This document shows, piece after piece, positions 7,066 to 13,106 of a stretch of DNA of 16,789 nt; position 1 is the stretch's first letter; the number at the start of each line of letters is the position of its first letter. Both the position numbers and the translations under genes were made by a program. The DNA comes from Candidatus Woesearchaeota archaeon. Its GTDB lineage: Archaea > Nanobdellota > Nanobdellia > SCGC-AAA011-G17 > UBA489. Below the pieces are notes generated by a model. It made no database searches and was not told where the DNA came from. It saw only the letters and a program-made list of their open reading frames with translations. The stretch covers positions 1-16,789 of the forward strand of contig JABIPM010000001.1 in the NCBI GenBank assembly GCA_018658955.1, read 5' to 3'.

Positions 7066-7499
7066 TTTTTTACATTCGGCCATTCTTTTATTTCGTAGGG
7101 AATTATTTCTGGAATTCCTTTTTCTCCATACTTTAATAAATAAGGTATCCACTTATCCTCTTCCTTGTGTAGGAAATAAGTTTCTTCTAGCGTATTAAAG
7201 TTTGAATCATTCATTTTAATTTGAATGTTATTTGGTGTTAGGTATCCTAGTTCTGTAAAATTTACATCCGGAATTAGATTTAATTCTTTTGTTGGTTCTT
7301 GATTATAGGAAACTATTGCATACGACAATGCCGCAGTTAAAATTGTTCCAGAAATGAATCCCACAATCCCCCTACCATTTATTCCACGATTTACTTCAGA
7401 TTCTAATCCTCCTAAAGGAATACCTTCATTCGCATAAGATGAATCTAATAAGTCTTCTTCACTTTCTTTTGTTAATCCGTATTTTGTTTCTTCAGTCAT
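7062..7499 (-). CDS. Single-pass membrane protein, unknown family
   Basis: 145 residues. An acidic polar N-terminal region of about 43 residues is followed by one membrane segment (GIVGFISGTILTAALSYAIV, about 44-63) and an extracytoplasmic-looking domain of about 80 residues with an FxHKEEDKWIPYLLKYG segment. No domain is recognised. Unlike most first genes here, its TATA-like box (7535-7545) lies about 41 bases upstream and an AGGAG site (7507-7511) precedes the ATG, so it probably has a short leader with Shine-Dalgarno initiation. It overlaps the next gene by ATGA and is divergent from the cyclophilin gene. Confidence 0.65.
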   Translation of the reverse strand: MTEETKYGLTKESEEDLLDSSYANEGIPLGGLESEVNRGINGRGIVGFISGTILTAALSYAIVSYNQEPTKELNLIPDVNFTELGYLTPNNIQIKMNDSNFNTLEETYFLHKEEDKWIPYLLKYGEKGIPEIIPYEIKEWPNVKK

Positions 7500-7506
7500 T
7501 TTAAAG

Positions 7507-7511
7507 CTCCT
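7507..7511 (-). promoter_or_regulatory. Shine-Dalgarno site of the 7499 operon
   Basis: AGGAG on the minus strand lies 7 bases before the ATG at 7499. With the TATA-like box centred about 41 bases upstream, this predicts a leader of roughly 15 bases, an exception to the leaderless pattern of the window. Confidence 0.55.
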
Positions 7512-7573
7512 TTGAAGAGTTTTTTTAGTTAAAGTATATATTTAAGGTTTATTGGGCTTTTAACTCCATAACC

Positions 7574-7584
7574 CTTTTAAATTA
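7574..7584 (+). promoter_or_regulatory. TATA-like box of the cyclophilin gene
   Basis: CTTTTAAATTA is centred about 25 bases upstream of the ATG at 7603, matching a leaderless transcript. Confidence 0.6.
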
Positions 7585-7602
7585 GAATTTGATGTTAATT
7601 GT

Positions 7603-8145
7603 ATGAAAAAAATGATGGCTTTATTGCTAATAATGGTATTTGTTGGAGGATGCAAAATGGATAATACAAAAATAAAGATGGAAACTACTGCGGGTGATAT
7701 GGAATTTGAACTATTTGATGAGTTAGTTCCTGAAACTGCTGGAAATTTTAAAAAATTAGTTGAAGAAGGATTCTATGATGGACAAAGATTCCACAGAATA
7801 ATCAAGGATTTTATGGTTCAAGGTGGAGATCCACTAAGTAAAGATGTAGCTAATATGGCAAGATGGGGAACTGGCGGCCCAGATTATTCTATTAAAGATG
7901 AATTCGTAGATGAATTAAAACACGATACAAAAGGTTTGTTAAGTATGGCAAACTCTGGACCAAATACTGGAGGTAGTCAATTCTTTATTACTTTGGTTCC
8001 GACTCCATGGTTAGATGGAAAACACGCGATATTTGGAAAAATTACTTCAGGTGAAAATGTTTTAGCTGCATTAGGTGCTGTTGAGACTGGTGAATCAGAT
8101 AGACCTGTTGAAGAAATTATAGTAACTAAAGTTAGTGTGATTTGA
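7603..8145 (+). CDS. Cyclophilin-type peptidyl-prolyl cis-trans isomerase, predicted lipoprotein
   Basis: This enzyme accelerates cis-trans isomerisation of peptide bonds before proline. The 180-residue protein has a short hydrophobic signal (MMALLLIMVFVGG) ending in a lipobox-like VGGC, so Cys17 is a likely lipid anchor on the outer face of the membrane. The catalytic domain is complete: FHRIIKDFMVQGGDP (63-77) with the key Arg65, Phe70 and Gln73, then the loop NTGGSQFFITL, and WLDGKHAIFGKI (136-147) with His141. A location outside the cell suggests help with folding of exported proteins, such as the secreted proteins encoded nearby. It stands alone with its own promoter and a hairpin follows 12 bases after its stop. 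Confidence 0.94.
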   Translation: MKKMMALLLIMVFVGGCKMDNTKIKMETTAGDMEFELFDELVPETAGNFKKLVEEGFYDGQRFHRIIKDFMVQGGDPLSKDVANMARWGTGGPDYSIKDEFVDELKHDTKGLLSMANSGPNTGGSQFFITLVPTPWLDGKHAIFGKITSGENVLAALGAVETGESDRPVEEIIVTKVSVI

Positions 8146-8157
8146 ATTGTGAAGAAA

Positions 8158-8197
8158 GAACCTAAGGGGCATTAAATGATATAATGTTCCTCGGTTC
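8158..8197 (+). other. Long imperfect hairpin between cyclophilin and metK genes
   Basis: The arms 8158-8173 and 8183-8197 can pair over about 14 base pairs with one mismatch, one bulged A and two G-T wobbles, closing a 9-base loop. It begins 12 bases after the cyclophilin stop and ends 113 bases before metK. No T-run follows, so it is not a standard intrinsic terminator. It may protect the 3' end of the upstream mRNA or be part of a small RNA. It resembles no SAM riboswitch known to me. Confidence 0.4.
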
Positions 8198-8281
8198 CAA
8201 ATTCTAAAGAAAAATTTAAATATTCATTATTTTGATAATGGTTTGGATTTAATATTAAATATGTTTTTTGTTACAATTATT

Positions 8282-8290
8282 CTTTTAAAG
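8282..8290 (+). promoter_or_regulatory. TATA-like box of metK
   Basis: CTTTTAAAG is centred 25 bases upstream of the metK ATG, so the mRNA is predicted to be leaderless. This leaves no room for a 5' untranslated riboswitch on this transcript. A second AT-rich box (AATTTAAATATTC, about 8213-8225) further upstream has no gene at the matching distance. Confidence 0.6.
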
Positions 8291-8310
8291 AAGTAGTTTA
8301 TTGAATTCTT

Positions 8311-9435
8311 ATGAAAAAATTATTTACTAGTGAAAGTGTTACTGAAGGGCACCCAGATAAAATCTGTGATCAGATATCCGATGCAATATTAGATGAATGT
8401 TTAAGACAGGATCCTGAATCAAGAGTTGCTGTTGAGTGTTTAACCAAAACTGGAGTTGTAATTGCTGCTGGTGAATTAACTACTAAGGCTAATATTGATG
8501 TTCCTAAAATTGCTAGAAAAACTTTGAATGAAATAGGCTATACTAAAAGTTCTCACGGCATTCATGCTGATACTTGTGCAATTATGACACATATTGAAGA
8601 ACAAAGCCCAGATATTTCTCAAGGTGTTACTGAAGGTGAGGGTGAGTTTACTGAACAAGGTGCTGGAGACCAAGGAATGATGTTTGGATTTGCTTGTGAT
8701 GAAACTGAAGAATTAATGCCTTTACCAATTAGTTTAGCGCATGGATTGACTAAAAAATTAAGTGATGTTAGAAAGAGTGGAGAAATTAATTATTTATGTC
8801 CTGATGGTAAAGCCCAAGTAACTATTGAATATGTGGACGATAAACCTGTTAATGTTCATACTGTCGTGGTTTCTTCCCAACATGATGAAGGTGTTGAACA
8901 AGAAACTTTGAAGAAAGATATTTTAGAGAAAGTGATTAAACCAGTTTGTGGAGATTACTTAACTGAAGATACTAGATATTTTATTAATCCTACTGGAAGA
9001 TTTGTTTTGGGAGGGCCTTATGCCGATGCTGGTTTAACTGGAAGAAAAATCATTGTAGATACTTATGGTGGAATGGGAAGACATGGCGGAGGGGCATTTT
9101 CTGGTAAAGATCCAAGTAAGGTTGATAGAAGTGCTGCTTATGCTGCAAGGTTTATTGCTAAAAACTTAGTTTCTAATGGACTTTGTAAAAAATGCGAAGT
9201 GGGCCTAAGTTATGCTATTGGTGTTGCTGAACCTGTTAGTATTTTCGTAGATAGCTTTGGAACTTCTGAAAAAACTGAAGAAGAGTTAGTTGAAGTTGTT
9301 AAGAAAAACTTTCCATTGAAGCCTGCAGAGATTTTGAAATATTTTGATTTGAAGAAACCAATGTATAGAGAAACTGCTGCCTACGGACACTTTGGAGATT
9401 TTGATTATCCCTGGGAAAAAATAATTGAACTTTAG
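8311..9435 (+). CDS. metK: S-adenosylmethionine synthetase, bacterial type
   Basis: MetK makes S-adenosylmethionine from methionine and ATP. The 374-residue protein follows the bacterial/eukaryotic family from end to end: SVTEGHPDKICDQISDA with His14, Asp16 and Lys17, the signature GAGDQGMMFGFA (117-128), DGKAQV with Lys167, GLTGRKIIVD with Arg245 and Lys246, and the glycine-rich GGGAFSGKDPSKVDRS (259-274). It is not the divergent archaeal MAT. Bacterial-type MetK is known in some DPANN archaea, so old lateral transfer is likely. The C-terminus (YGHFGDFDYPWEKI) is complete. It has its own promoter and converges with the Cys-rich protein gene, leaving 1 base between the two stops. Confidence 0.97.
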   Translation: MKKLFTSESVTEGHPDKICDQISDAILDECLRQDPESRVAVECLTKTGVVIAAGELTTKANIDVPKIARKTLNEIGYTKSSHGIHADTCAIMTHIEEQSPDISQGVTEGEGEFTEQGAGDQGMMFGFACDETEELMPLPISLAHGLTKKLSDVRKSGEINYLCPDGKAQVTIEYVDDKPVNVHTVVVSSQHDEGVEQETLKKDILEKVIKPVCGDYLTEDTRYFINPTGRFVLGGPYADAGLTGRKIIVDTYGGMGRHGGGAFSGKDPSKVDRSAAYAARFIAKNLVSNGLCKKCEVGLSYAIGVAEPVSIFVDSFGTSEKTEEELVEVVKKNFPLKPAEILKYFDLKKPMYRETAAYGHFGDFDYPWEKIIEL

Positions 9436-9436
9436 A

Positions 9437-9763
9437 TTAACAGTTTCCAGTTAATCTTTCTTGTGTTAATTTTTGGTAAGGTTTTAGCCCCATAGAATGA
9501 TCTAAGTTTATTTTTCCAATTGCATTTTTACAGAGAGTACCTTTCTCACATTGCCAATTTACTTTTGATTCTTTTTTACATGCATTTCCTGTAGGGCACA
9601 ACTCTGTGCACTCCCAACCAAGATCAAAATCAATACAATCGCATGAAGGATATCTTTCTTCAAATTCAAAAAAGTTTCCTGAAGGATTAGAATTTAAATT
9701 GCCTGCAAACATTGCTGCAGCAAGGATTAATATAACTGTGATTGTAAAACTTCTCTCTTTCAT
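9437..9763 (-). CDS. Cysteine-rich secreted or anchored microprotein (paralog 1)
   Basis: 108 residues. A basic start (MKERSF) and hydrophobic stretch (TITVILILAAAMFAGNL, about 6-22) form a signal peptide or anchor. An acidic linker (FFEFEERYPS) and a domain with eight cysteines follow, beginning with a C-x-C pair and including ECTELC, NACKKE and GTLCKN. The even cysteine number and export signal suggest a disulfide-stabilised extracellular domain. The next gene upstream encodes a paralog with the same layout: FTITV, NPSG/NPTG after the hydrophobic part, acidic linker, then C-x-C and eight cysteines. A TATA-like box about 26 bases upstream supports the start. No known family is recognised. 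Confidence 0.7.
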   Translation of the reverse strand: MKERSFTITVILILAAAMFAGNLNSNPSGNFFEFEERYPSCDCIDFDLGWECTELCPTGNACKKESKVNWQCEKGTLCKNAIGKINLDHSMGLKPYQKLTQERLTGNC

Positions 9764-9782
9764 AAATATTTGAAGGTTTAAT

Positions 9783-9794
9783 CTTATTTAAATG
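9783..9794 (-). promoter_or_regulatory. TATA-like box of the 9763 gene
   Basis: CATTTAAATAAG on the minus strand is centred about 26 bases upstream of the ATG at 9763. Confidence 0.55.
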
Positions 9795-9842
9795 TTTTTT
9801 TTAAAGAATGAGATGATTATTAACTGACTAAGTTATTATTTG

Positions 9843-10154
9843 TTACTCTCCTTGACAAAAATCCATATATTCAAAAGAAGCCATGTCTGGAAGTATTCTA
9901 CATTTGTAATCGCACCCTAATTGTGTAGTGCATGCTAAACTTTCAGAATCGCATTCCTGGCCGATTAATTTACAATATCCCATTGGTAAGCCAACCACAT
10001 CGGAATAAACTATGTGACTCTTTTCACACGAACATGCCGGTTTTTCTTCTGGTTCTTGAATTTGCATTCCCGTAGGATTAGAAACTAAATTTGTTGAAGC
10101 TATGGCTGCAGCAAGCATTAATAGAACTGTTATTGTAAAATCTCTTTTTTGCAT
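9843..10154 (-). CDS. Cysteine-rich secreted or anchored microprotein (paralog 2)
   Basis: 103 residues with the same plan as its downstream neighbour: basic start (MQKRDF), hydrophobic segment (TITVLLMLAAAIASTNL), a SNPTG turn, acidic linker (EPEEKP), then eight cysteines opening with CSC. The cysteine spacing after the first pair and the loop sequences differ, so the duplicated domain has diverged while the export signal is strongly conserved. A TATA-like box (ATTTTATAAG equivalent, 10174-10183) is centred 25 bases upstream. Each copy has its own promoter. The role is unknown; extracellular adhesion, inhibition or surface-layer functions are possible but unsupported. Confidence 0.7.
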   Translation of the reverse strand: MQKRDFTITVLLMLAAAIASTNLVSNPTGMQIQEPEEKPACSCEKSHIVYSDVVGLPMGYCKLIGQECDSESLACTTQLGCDYKCRILPDMASFEYMDFCQGE

Positions 10155-10173
10155 TTATTTTAGAAGTAGTTTA

Positions 10174-10183
10174 ATTTTATAAG
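10174..10183 (-). promoter_or_regulatory. TATA-like box of the 10154 gene
   Basis: CTTATAAAAT on the minus strand is centred about 25 bases upstream of the ATG at 10154. Confidence 0.6.
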
Positions 10184-10185
10184 AA

Positions 10186-10314
10186 TTATGTTTTTAAGAA
10201 ATTTGATTGTGTCTGGAATAAAGAAGAATATTTTTCATCATTTCTAATTAATGAAGTTAGTTGGTTTAATTGGTAATCTATTCCTTCAAAGGTGATAAAT
10301 AAAGGTCTTTTCAT
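10186..10314 (-). CDS. Possible 42-residue small protein with a kinase-like N-terminus
   Basis: A short open frame reads MKRPLFITFEGID and then continues with an unrelated polar tail (YQLNQLTSLIRNDEKYSS) to a TAA stop. The first 13 residues resemble the start of thymidylate kinase, where a GSGKST P-loop should follow; the P-loop is absent. It could be a genuine small protein, a remnant of a kinase gene, or a chance frame in AT-rich DNA. It fills the gap between the Cys-rich paralog and the DUF2779 gene. An AT-rich box is present about 20 bases upstream, closer than in other genes. Confidence 0.25.
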   Translation of the reverse strand: MKRPLFITFEGIDYQLNQLTSLIRNDEKYSSLFQTQSNFLKT

Positions 10315-10359
10315 GGAAAGTTACTATTTTTATTTGGGTTTAATAGGTTTTTGGCTAGC

Positions 10360-10370
10360 CTTTTTAAATT
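10360..10370 (+). promoter_or_regulatory. TATA-like box of the DUF2779 gene
   Basis: CTTTTTAAATT is centred about 25 bases upstream of the ATG at 10390, which argues against the upstream in-frame TTG at 10351. Confidence 0.6.
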
Positions 10371-10389
10371 TGGGGTGATTGTATCGATT

Positions 10390-11832
10390 ATGTTATTAAC
10401 AAAGTCCAAATATATCATGGGAATGCAATGTCCGAGATATTTCTGGACTGCCATGAATGATAAAAATAAAATTCCTGAGCCTGATGAACGTGCTCAATTT
10501 ATATTTAGACAGGGAACTGAAGTTGGAGAGTTGGCTACTAAATTATATCCTAAAGGTGTAGAAGTTCCTTTTGATGATTTTAAAACTAATTTAGAAAAAA
10601 GTAAAGAATTGTTAAGTGAAGGTAAACCTTTATTTGAGGCCGGATTTAAATTTGGTGATTGTTATTCACGTGCAGATATATTAGTGCCTGTTGGTGATGA
10701 ATGGGATATTGTTGAGGTTAAGAGTGGAACGCGGGTTAAGGATGTTAATTTACATGATGTTGCTTTTCAAAAATATTGTTATGAAGGGTGCGGATTAAAG
10801 ATTAGAAATTGCTACGTTATGCATTTGAATAATGCGTATGTGCGTGAGGGTGAAATTATTCTTGAAGAATTATTTAGTAAAAGAGATATTACTTCTGAAG
10901 TTGAAGAATTGTATGGTGGAATTAAAGCAAAGGTAACTTGGTTGTTAGAAATTATGAAGTTAGGAGATATACCTGAAGCAGATATTGGCCCTAGGTGTAA
11001 GAGCCCTTATGCTTGTCCATTAACTGAGTGTTGGGATTTCTTACCTGCGAACCATGTTTTTAATTTGTATCGTGGAGGTAAAAAATCTTTAGAGTTGTTT
11101 GAAGATGGAGTTCATGGAATTAAAGATATACCTGAAGATTTTAAATTAAATAATAACCAAGGAATTCAAAGAGATTGTGATTTGAATGAGAAGATTCATG
11201 TGAATAGAAAGAATTTGAAAGAATTTTTGAGTGGTTTGAACTATCCATTACACTGTTTGGATTTTGAGAGTTTTCAAACTGCCGTCCCTATGTTTGATGG
11301 ATGTAAACCCTACGAACAAATTTGTTTCCAATATAGTTTGCATATTGTTGATGAAGATGGAACAGTAGAACATAAAGAATTTCTGTATGAGGGTTCTGGA
11401 GATCCTCGTGAAGAGTTTATTAATAGTTTAGAGAAAGATATGGGTAATGAAGGAAGTGTATTAGTTTATAATCAGGCTTTTGAGAAAACTAAATTAGAAG
11501 GTTTGAAGAAAATATATCCTTCATTTGGTGATTTTGTAGATGGAGTTAATTCTCGCGTTGTTGATTTGTGGGTGCCTTTTAGAAAATTTGATTATTACAA
11601 TTCTGTACAAAAAGGAAGTGCTTCTTTGAAAGCAATTTTACCTGCTTTAGTTGGTAGAGATTATAGTAACCTAGATATAAGTGGGGGAGAACTTGCTTCT
11701 GTTAGTTTCTTTAATGTTAATTATCTTGGTATTGGTGATAAAGATAAGGTCAGGAACGATTTGTTAGAGTATTGTAAACTTGACACTCTTGCCGAAGTAT
11801 TAATTGTAGATAAGTTGAAAGAAATTGTTTAG
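10390..11832 (+). CDS. DUF2779 protein: Cas4/RecB-like nuclease plus DnaQ-like exonuclease
   Basis: 480 residues with two nuclease-like halves. The N-terminal half starts like the family (MLLTKSKYIMGMQCP) and shows PD-(D/E)XK motifs: Asp96 in RADIL, Glu109 and Lys111 in IVEVKSG, and Gln127/Tyr129 in FQKY. Cys14 together with Cys203, Cys209 and Cys214 (CKSPYACPLTEC) could bind an iron-sulfur cluster as in Cas4 and AddB. The C-terminal DUF2779 half looks like a DEDD exonuclease: DFES (Asp291, Glu293), VYNQAFEK (about 359-366) and YCKLDT with Asp465. The likely role is DNA processing or repair, but no reaction is established for this architecture. The start is set by the TATA-like box and the family N-terminus. 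Codons are rich in GGT/GTT like radC at the window edge. Confidence 0.85.
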   Translation: MLLTKSKYIMGMQCPRYFWTAMNDKNKIPEPDERAQFIFRQGTEVGELATKLYPKGVEVPFDDFKTNLEKSKELLSEGKPLFEAGFKFGDCYSRADILVPVGDEWDIVEVKSGTRVKDVNLHDVAFQKYCYEGCGLKIRNCYVMHLNNAYVREGEIILEELFSKRDITSEVEELYGGIKAKVTWLLEIMKLGDIPEADIGPRCKSPYACPLTECWDFLPANHVFNLYRGGKKSLELFEDGVHGIKDIPEDFKLNNNQGIQRDCDLNEKIHVNRKNLKEFLSGLNYPLHCLDFESFQTAVPMFDGCKPYEQICFQYSLHIVDEDGTVEHKEFLYEGSGDPREEFINSLEKDMGNEGSVLVYNQAFEKTKLEGLKKIYPSFGDFVDGVNSRVVDLWVPFRKFDYYNSVQKGSASLKAILPALVGRDYSNLDISGGELASVSFFNVNYLGIGDKDKVRNDLLEYCKLDTLAEVLIVDKLKEIV

Positions 11833-11862
11833 CTTTGCTGTTTTTTAGAGATGGATTAATAG

Positions 11863-12280
11863 CTAAATAATTTCATTTAGTATATCTTTTACTTTTGAAA
11901 TAAACATCGTTGCTTTTATTCTTAATTGTTCTACTTCTTGTTGAGTGTATTTTGTTTTTGTTGAATACGATGCATCTTCTCTTTTGTTTTTTGATTCTAC
12001 ATAAAATAGGATATCTTGATAATCTAATAACCTTGCTAAAGATTCAATATCTTCCTTATTTAATCCATTATTATAAAACTCTTTAATTAATGCCAATAAA
12101 GTCGCTAAATGATTTTTGGATGAAAATCCTTTTGTCAAAATTAATGAAATTGCTGCATGATAAGAGGCATAATAACAACCAATTATTGCCCAATCAAAAT
12201 AATTAAGTTTTATATTATCATTAACGAATCTTAAATTGTGTTCTGATTTTAAGATATTTGTTTAATTCGTATTTATTCAT
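11863..12280 (-). CDS. HEPN-domain protein, partner of the MNT nucleotidyltransferase; frameshifted
   Basis: HEPN proteins pair with MNT nucleotidyltransferases in toxin-antitoxin-like modules. An ATG at 12280 overlaps the stop of the nucleotidyltransferase gene by 8 bases and starts MNKYELNKYLK, but this frame ends after 19 codons. Ignoring one A in the AAAA run at 12247-12250 joins it to a long second frame: SEHNLRFVNDNIKLNYFDWA, then IIGCYYASYHAAISLILTKG, ending KVKDILNEII. The combined product of about 137 residues has normal HEPN layout, including a late KNKREDASYS segment with the Arg and Tyr typical of many HEPN domains. The intact part without an ATG is 11863-12138 (TTG start). It may be a real mutation, a sequencing error or a slippage site. 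Confidence 0.7.
12247..12250 (-). other. Frameshift site in the HEPN gene
   Basis: The minus-strand context CTTAAAATCAGAACAC contains four A residues. With three, the reading LKSEHNLRFV becomes continuous with the downstream HEPN frame; with four, the frame stops at TAA 19 codons after the start. Both flanking halves read as good protein, so the break is local. Confidence 0.6.
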
Positions 12281-12923
12281 TTAGAATTTCCTCATAATAT
12301 TTTATATGATTAACTAAAGGGTAACCTGTTTCAATTGCGGCTTGAACTACACTATCTTCCTTCAATTTTAATTCTTGAATAAATTCCGAGTATTCCATTT
12401 GAAATGTGCTTACTTCCAACCCAGATTGCGCATTTGCGTGATTTTCTGCATTTTTTGTGTTTGTTTTTTTGTTAGTTATTAGTAAAATGTCTATATCTGA
12501 CTCTTTTTTGAAATTGTTTTTTGCAGTAGATCCGAATAAGATTACAAAAATGGGTTGAGTATTTAATGCATTTAGATATGTTTCAATTGCAGTCCGCCTT
12601 ATTGAAGGCAGGGAATTATATCTTTCAATATCAAAAAAAGTCAGAATTGAATTTGTTTTTTTGTTAATTCTTAATGAAAATAGTTTCATATTTCCTACTT
12701 TTTCTGATTTTAATATTCTGTCTTGTTCTAACTTATTTAGAAATCTGAATGCACTATTTTCATTTAGTTGTGCTTGTTTAGCTATTTCTCTTAAATGTAT
12801 CTTCTTTTTATTTGCATAGAAGAGCCTTAGTATTTCTAAATATCCTTTTTGTATAATGTTTAACATTTTTAAACAATTGTTTTGATTATTTAAACATTTA
12901 AATAGTTTTTGTGTTTGAATCAT
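12273..12923 (-). CDS. Winged-helix plus MNT nucleotidyltransferase (HEPN partner)
   Basis: 216 residues. The N-terminal part (about 25-90) is a winged helix-turn-helix: HLREIAKQAQLNENSAFRFLN, then a DRILKSEKVGNMKLFSL wing. The C-terminal half is a minimal nucleotidyltransferase of the MNT type: VILFGSTA with Gly131-Ser132 and SDIDILLI with the catalytic pair Asp143/Asp145. In MNT-HEPN pairs such enzymes can act as antitoxins that nucleotidylate the HEPN protein; the helix-turn-helix may add self-repression. It precedes and overlaps the HEPN gene. A TATA-like box (12942-12955) about 26 bases upstream supports the first ATG. The third acidic residue of the active site is not certain (possibly Glu171). 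Confidence 0.82.
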   Translation of the reverse strand: MIQTQKLFKCLNNQNNCLKMLNIIQKGYLEILRLFYANKKKIHLREIAKQAQLNENSAFRFLNKLEQDRILKSEKVGNMKLFSLRINKKTNSILTFFDIERYNSLPSIRRTAIETYLNALNTQPIFVILFGSTAKNNFKKESDIDILLITNKKTNTKNAENHANAQSGLEVSTFQMEYSEFIQELKLKEDSVVQAAIETGYPLVNHIKYYEEILNE

Positions 12924-12931
12924 AAATTCTA

Positions 12932-13013
12932 CTAACTAAGTGTTATTTATAAAACGTCTCCGGAGGAGCAGTAAGTACGGTAAATACGTTTTAATTTCCG
13001 AGATTATTGGAAA
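12932..13013 (+). repeat. Direct repeat R1, left copy (82 bp)
   Basis: Matches 16299-16380 without gaps at 77 of 82 positions, with a sharp left edge at CTAACTAAG and gradual loss of similarity after GGAAA. It holds a symmetric TATTTATAAAA box, the 8-bp palindrome CTCCGGAG, and two possible stems: TAAAACGT (12950-12957) with ACGTTTTA (12986-12993), and TTTCC (12995-12999) with GGAAA (13009-13013). Both copies lie between genes. The A-box on the minus strand serves the MNT gene here. It may be an integration boundary, a small mobile repeat or a small RNA gene. Confidence 0.8.
12942..12955 (-). promoter_or_regulatory. TATA-like box of the MNT-HEPN operon, inside R1
   Basis: GTTTTATAAATAAC on the minus strand is centred about 26 bases upstream of the ATG at 12923. 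Because TTTATAAA is symmetric, it could also direct rightward transcription through R1. The same box is kept in the right R1 copy, where the minus-strand gene has another TATA-like box closer to its start. Confidence 0.5.
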
Positions 13014-13014
13014 T

Positions 13015-13047
13015 TTTTTGAAAAATATGTAAACTTTTTGAAAAATA
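13015..13047 (+). repeat. Tandem 13-bp direct repeat upstream of the 13107 gene
   Basis: TTTTTGAAAAATA occurs at 13015-13027 and again at 13035-13047, exactly 20 bases apart or about two helical turns. The distance and position 30 bases before the TATA-like box suggest a regulator site. The unit resembles the TTTTTCGAGAAA boxes near 15061, 16382 and 16430. Confidence 0.4.
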
Positions 13048-13076
13048 AATTTTAATTTTAAAAAAGAAAGGTAACC

Positions 13077-13085
13077 CTTAAATAA
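13077..13085 (+). promoter_or_regulatory. TATA-like box of the 13107 gene
   Basis: CTTAAATAA is centred about 26 bases upstream of the ATG at 13107, as in the other leaderless genes. Confidence 0.5.
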
Positions 13086-13106
13086 CCAAATATTAGGATA
13101 GTTCTC

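Noticed and set aside
8155..8215. tRNA gene suggested by the GGTTCCAAATTC segment
   Set aside because: No acceptor stem, D-arm or anticodon arm can be arranged around it.
8146..8310. SAM riboswitch in front of metK
   Set aside because: The hairpin lacks the multi-helix core of known SAM riboswitches and the predicted metK mRNA starts downstream of it.
8476..8673. Minus-strand open frame inside metK
   Set aside because: Shadow of a highly conserved enzyme; no independent support.
10351..10389. TTG start giving 13 extra residues on the DUF2779 protein
   Set aside because: The TATA-like box overlaps these codons and the family starts at the MLLTKSK segment.
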